From an uncultured Methanobacteriaceae archaeon (GTDB taxonomy: Archaea; Methanobacteriota; Methanobacteria; Methanobacteriales; Methanobacteriaceae), in assembly GCA_902782945.1 (NCBI GenBank), contig CACZOU010000073.1:1-49453 (forward strand): DNA of 49,453 bases. The letters run 5' to 3'. The notes below the pieces were generated by a model. That model was not told the origin of the DNA, did not search any database, and was given only the letters and a program-made list of their open reading frames with translations. This document shows, piece after piece, positions 46,989 to 49,453 of the stretch (the stretch's first letter is position 1; every line of letters starts with the position of its first letter). A program made the translations under genes and the position numbers.

Positions 46989-48002
46989 ATGGATCTTATA
47001 GAAAATTTAAAAGCAGCATTAAACGGTGAAGAAGTAGAAAAAGTACCAGCAATAAGTGCAACTGCAGCAGCAGTTGAAGAAGCATTCCCAGCAGCAGGTG
47101 TAACATGGCCAGATGCACACAAAGATGCAGAACAAATGGCAAAATTAGGTGTTTCATTACACGAGCAAGTTGGATTAGAATGTGCTAGAATACCTTTCGA
47201 TTTAACAGCTGAAGCAGAAGCATTCGGTTGTGAAGTAGATTTAGGTGACATGGAAAACACTCCTACATTAAGATCAAACGCTCCAATAGATGACCCAGAC
47301 GATTTAGAAGTACCTGATGATTTTGTAAACAATGGTAGATTACCTGTTATATTAAAATCAATTGAAATATTAAAAAATGAATACCCTGATGTACCTGTAG
47401 TAGTAGGTATGGCTGGTCCTTTCACATTAACCGGTCACTTATTAGGTGTAGAAGATTTAGTAAAAATGTTAAAAACAGACAGTTTCGTAGTAGAAGATGC
47501 AGTAGATGTTGCATTAGAAGCACAAATCGAATTAGTTGATGCTTTCAATGAAAGTGGAGTAGACGTAATTTGTGTAGCAGACCCAACATCTTCACCAGAA
47601 TTATTAGACCCTAATGATTTCAGTGAATTTGCACAACCTGCATTAGAAGACTTATCTGCTGAAATGGAAATGGAAAGTATTCTCCACATTTGTGGTAACT
47701 CAAGACCTATTCTTGAAGACATGTTAGATTGTGGATTCAACGGAATATCTGTAGAAGAAGCAGTAAACATGGAAGAAGCTCAAGAATTAAGAGCAGATAT
47801 TGATGCAGATACTGTAATGGTTGGTAACATATCAACAAGTCAAACATTATTCAGTAAAACCCCTGCAGATGTAAAAGCTGAAGTAACACAAGCATTAGAA
47901 AGAGGTACAAACGTATTAGCACCAAGTTGTGGTATTGCACCTAAATCACCTTTAGCTAACTTAAAAGCATTTGTAGAAGCAAGAGATGAATTTTATCAAT
48001 AA
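46989..48002 (+). CDS. mtaA: Methylcobamide:CoM methyltransferase MtaA
   Basis: 337 residues of the uroporphyrinogen-decarboxylase-like methyltransferase family. The zinc site is His233-x-Cys235 (LHICGNSRP) and Cys314 (APSCGIAP), with the spacing of MtaA/MtbA. MtaA takes the methyl group from methylated corrinoid protein MtaC and gives methyl-CoM, the step that feeds methanol into methanogenesis. Codon use is restricted and the gene has a strong SD and a hairpin terminator, all signs of high expression. A probable mtaB begins 1.4 kb downstream. MtbA (methylamines) is the alternative, but Methanosphaera lives on methanol, and mtaB is near. Confidence 0.93.
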   Translation: MDLIENLKAALNGEEVEKVPAISATAAAVEEAFPAAGVTWPDAHKDAEQMAKLGVSLHEQVGLECARIPFDLTAEAEAFGCEVDLGDMENTPTLRSNAPIDDPDDLEVPDDFVNNGRLPVILKSIEILKNEYPDVPVVVGMAGPFTLTGHLLGVEDLVKMLKTDSFVVEDAVDVALEAQIELVDAFNESGVDVICVADPTSSPELLDPNDFSEFAQPALEDLSAEMEMESILHICGNSRPILEDMLDCGFNGISVEEAVNMEEAQELRADIDADTVMVGNISTSQTLFSKTPADVKAEVTQALERGTNVLAPSCGIAPKSPLANLKAFVEARDEFYQ

Positions 48003-48032
48003 GTAGTTTAACTACTTATCATCTTTTTTTTT
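48001..48032 (+). terminator. Hairpin terminator at the mtaA stop codon
   Basis: AAGTAGTT (48001-48008) and AACTACTT (48010-48017) pair perfectly around a single T, starting with the last two bases of the TAA stop. ATCATC and a T9 run (48024-48032) follow. The remaining gap to 48306 is AT-rich with no gene seen. Confidence 0.75.
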
Positions 48033-48306
48033 AAATTTAATCTTTTTTTATTAGCAGTACTTTTTTTTAATTTGTAATCAATTATTCTAATCTTATTATT
48101 TATTATCAAAAAGAATTTATCGTTTTCATCTATATTATTTTAATTATAGAATATTTTAAATTATATTAAAAGTTACTTCTTTAAAATTAATTTATTGAAT
48201 TACATCTTTGATTATTTCTCTAAGTAAGGTAAAAATAGAAAATATTAATAAAATGATATATATGTGATTAATAAATTTTTAATAAAAAAAATAGGGTAGG
48301 ATTCAA

Positions 48307-48915
48307 TTACTCATCATCTTTTTTGACATTAAATCCTACAAGAATTGATGCTAGTTTTGGATCATCTTCGAAGTTGAAATAATTTTTAAGATATACATCT
48401 GCTAGAGGATCAGGACTACTAGAAACTACATCGCAAGTATCTTCAAGTTCTTCCACTTCAATAAATTGCACTGGTGGTAAAACGAATGCTTGTTTAGTAG
48501 GGTTTTTTTCAAGATTCTCTTGTTTTAAATCGTTTTCAATATCTTTCTGATCTTTAAGTAGTACAAAGTCTGGGTTAATCATGTTTGCTGATTTATCATT
48601 TTTATACTTCTCTCTCTGTTCTTTACTAACAATTTCTTCTCCGAGTATGTGTCCTTTGTTATCTACTAATTGTACTGTTGCTGTTGGAGGTGGTCTGAAT
48701 GATGCATTTTTGATTATTGCTACTGTATAATCTCTATTAAGACATTCATTAACTCCCATGTTAATTACAGGTATTAATTCTCCTGCTTTATCCATTTCTA
48801 TTTTTAGAATATTTTTTCGTACATCATCGTTTAAGACACCTACATTTAATACGCCTCTTAGTGGGTTGATAGTGTCAATTACTTCTTGAAGTACTTCTTC
48901 TGGTTCTTTAGTCAT
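48307..48915 (-). CDS. Unknown protein, member C of a three-gene paralogous family
   Basis: 202 residues, acidic, no signal peptide or membrane helix. It follows the plan of the tandem pair at 30.8-31.8 kb: LRGVLNVGVLNDDVRKNILKIE, then IPVINMGVNECLNRDYTVAIIKNA, the strand region TATVQLVDNKGHILGEEIVSKEQ, a longer and more variable middle part, and the end YLKNYFNFEDDPKLASILVGF. It lies between mtaA and the start of mtaB but on the opposite strand. An AGGGTAGG patch with an A8 run (48284-48300) gives a C-rich patch plus T-run on the coding strand after the stop. Function unknown. Confidence 0.75.
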   Translation of the reverse strand: MTKEPEEVLQEVIDTINPLRGVLNVGVLNDDVRKNILKIEMDKAGELIPVINMGVNECLNRDYTVAIIKNASFRPPPTATVQLVDNKGHILGEEIVSKEQREKYKNDKSANMINPDFVLLKDQKDIENDLKQENLEKNPTKQAFVLPPVQFIEVEELEDTCDVVSSSPDPLADVYLKNYFNFEDDPKLASILVGFNVKKDDE

Positions 48916-49270
48916 CTAATCATCTCAAAGTATTTTTTACTTTTTATAATTTAATATATCTTTTTTATATTTATAAATATTATCAACGTTATCCAAATGG
49001 TGCATTAGTTCTATTGATTTAAAAAAAAGTATTACATGATGTGTAATATTTTCTATAAAATACCTGTATTAAAATAATACTAATTTATATTATTTGAAAG
49101 AATTAGCCTAATTAAAAAACTAGTATAACGTTATTTTTCTAAATGATTAAATATATACTATATTTATCCCTAAAAAGAGTTATTTACGTTAATTATAATT
49201 AAAATATTCATATATTTTGCTTTATAATATTTTAAAAATAATTAATAAAATCATAAAATTAAATATTACT

Positions 49271-49321
49271 TTACTAAATTTCAAGTATTTAGTAATAAAA
49301 TAGGGGTATATATTATATACC
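49271..49321 (+). promoter_or_regulatory. Dyad elements and TATA region before mtaB
   Basis: Two inverted repeats lie 66-116 nt before the mtaB ATG: TTACTAAAT (49271-49279) with ATTTAGTAA (49287-49295), 7-nt gap; and GGTATATA-T-TATATACC (49305-49321), which contains a TATA-like core. If that core is the TATA box, transcription would start near 49345. The rest of 48916-49270 is AT-rich and shows no gene. Confidence 0.5.
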
Positions 49322-49386
49322 TAAAAGGGCTATAGTAATAACTATGTGGGTATAAGATTAACAACAATTTTAAGTGGTGAAATTAT

Positions 49387-49453
49387 ATGTCAAGAAAATA
49401 TTTTACAAAAATGGAAAACGAATCAGCAGATGAAATGGTATTCGGACAAACTA
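49387..49453 (+). CDS. mtaB: Methanol:corrinoid methyltransferase MtaB (first 22 codons, runs off window)
   Basis: Only the N-terminus is visible: MSRKYFTKMENESADEMVFG and two further residues. MtaB proteins start with a short basic/aromatic segment followed by Met-x(4-5)-A-D-E-M-x-F-G, which is matched here. MtaB is the zinc enzyme that splits methanol and methylates the corrinoid of MtaC. SD is GGTGA (49376-49380), 6 nt before ATG. The call also rests on mtaA 1.4 kb upstream. Continuation and the expected mtaC are outside the window. Confidence 0.72.
   Translation, partial: MSRKYFTKMENESADEMVFGQT

Overview
The window reads as chromosomal DNA of a gut methanogen of the genus Methanosphaera (Methanobacteriales), most like M. 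stadtmanae. Support: very high A+T; Shine-Dalgarno sites of the GGAGGTGAT type; an archaeal histone; F420-dependent methylene-H4MPT dehydrogenase (mtd); CTP-dependent riboflavin kinase (ribK); thiol:fumarate reductase A (tfrA); a large Asn/Thr-rich surface protein; and methanol methyltransferase genes (mtaA complete, the first 22 codons of a probable mtaB at the right edge). The species name is an inference from gene content, not a database match.

Layout. 1-1852: 3' part of an Ig-like plus beta-helix adhesin-like protein. 2.2-7.0 kb: 2[4Fe-4S] ferredoxin, tautomerase, PnuC-type transporter, and an overlapping ppx/ppk pair for polyphosphate. 7.0-10.0 kb: sodium:solute symporter with a 38-residue partner protein and an AraC-type regulator, followed by about 840 nt without a gene. 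10.8-14.9 kb: Lhr-type helicase with a metallophosphoesterase, and a HEAT-repeat protein. 15.0-16.8 kb: MFS transporter and MarR regulator with a 15-nt palindrome beside the TATA box. 16.8-21.1 kb: nitrilase-family amidase, one-cluster ferredoxin next to a TIR-like (MTH538-type) protein, NucS nuclease with a start-codon anomaly, and a membrane protein joined to an Fe-S flavoprotein.

21.3-28.3 kb: thiI, VWA protein, cfbB/cbiA-type amidase, mtd, hisB, flippase. 28.5-30.7 kb: Wzy-like polymerase and a GT-B-like glycosyltransferase; with the flippase these look like a surface-glycan set. 30.8-31.8 kb: two tandem paralogues of an unknown family whose third member lies at 48.3-48.9 kb. 32.0-37.8 kb: histone, Get3/ArsA ATPase, nadE, leuS. 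37.9-44.95 kb: tRNA-Arg(GCG), a domain-permuted CobQ-like protein, ribB, an unknown gene, ribK, then hisG, a FAH-family hydrolase and tfrA in a tight row. 45.2-49.45 kb: gatA, mtaA, the third paralogue, and the start of mtaB. Methanol reduction with H2 (mtaA/mtaB) is the energy metabolism implied; the other genes serve cofactor, amino-acid, tRNA, genome-maintenance and envelope functions.

No CRISPR array, insertion sequence, rRNA or phage module was seen. The items most worth following are the NucS gene whose archaeal N-terminus is preceded by a perfect SD but an ATA codon, the three-member unknown family, the FAH-tfrA linkage, the TIR-like/ferredoxin pair, the dyad elements before mtaA, mtaB and the MFS gene, and a shared 3'-end pattern (C-rich patch plus T-run, with hairpins that sometimes include the stop codon).
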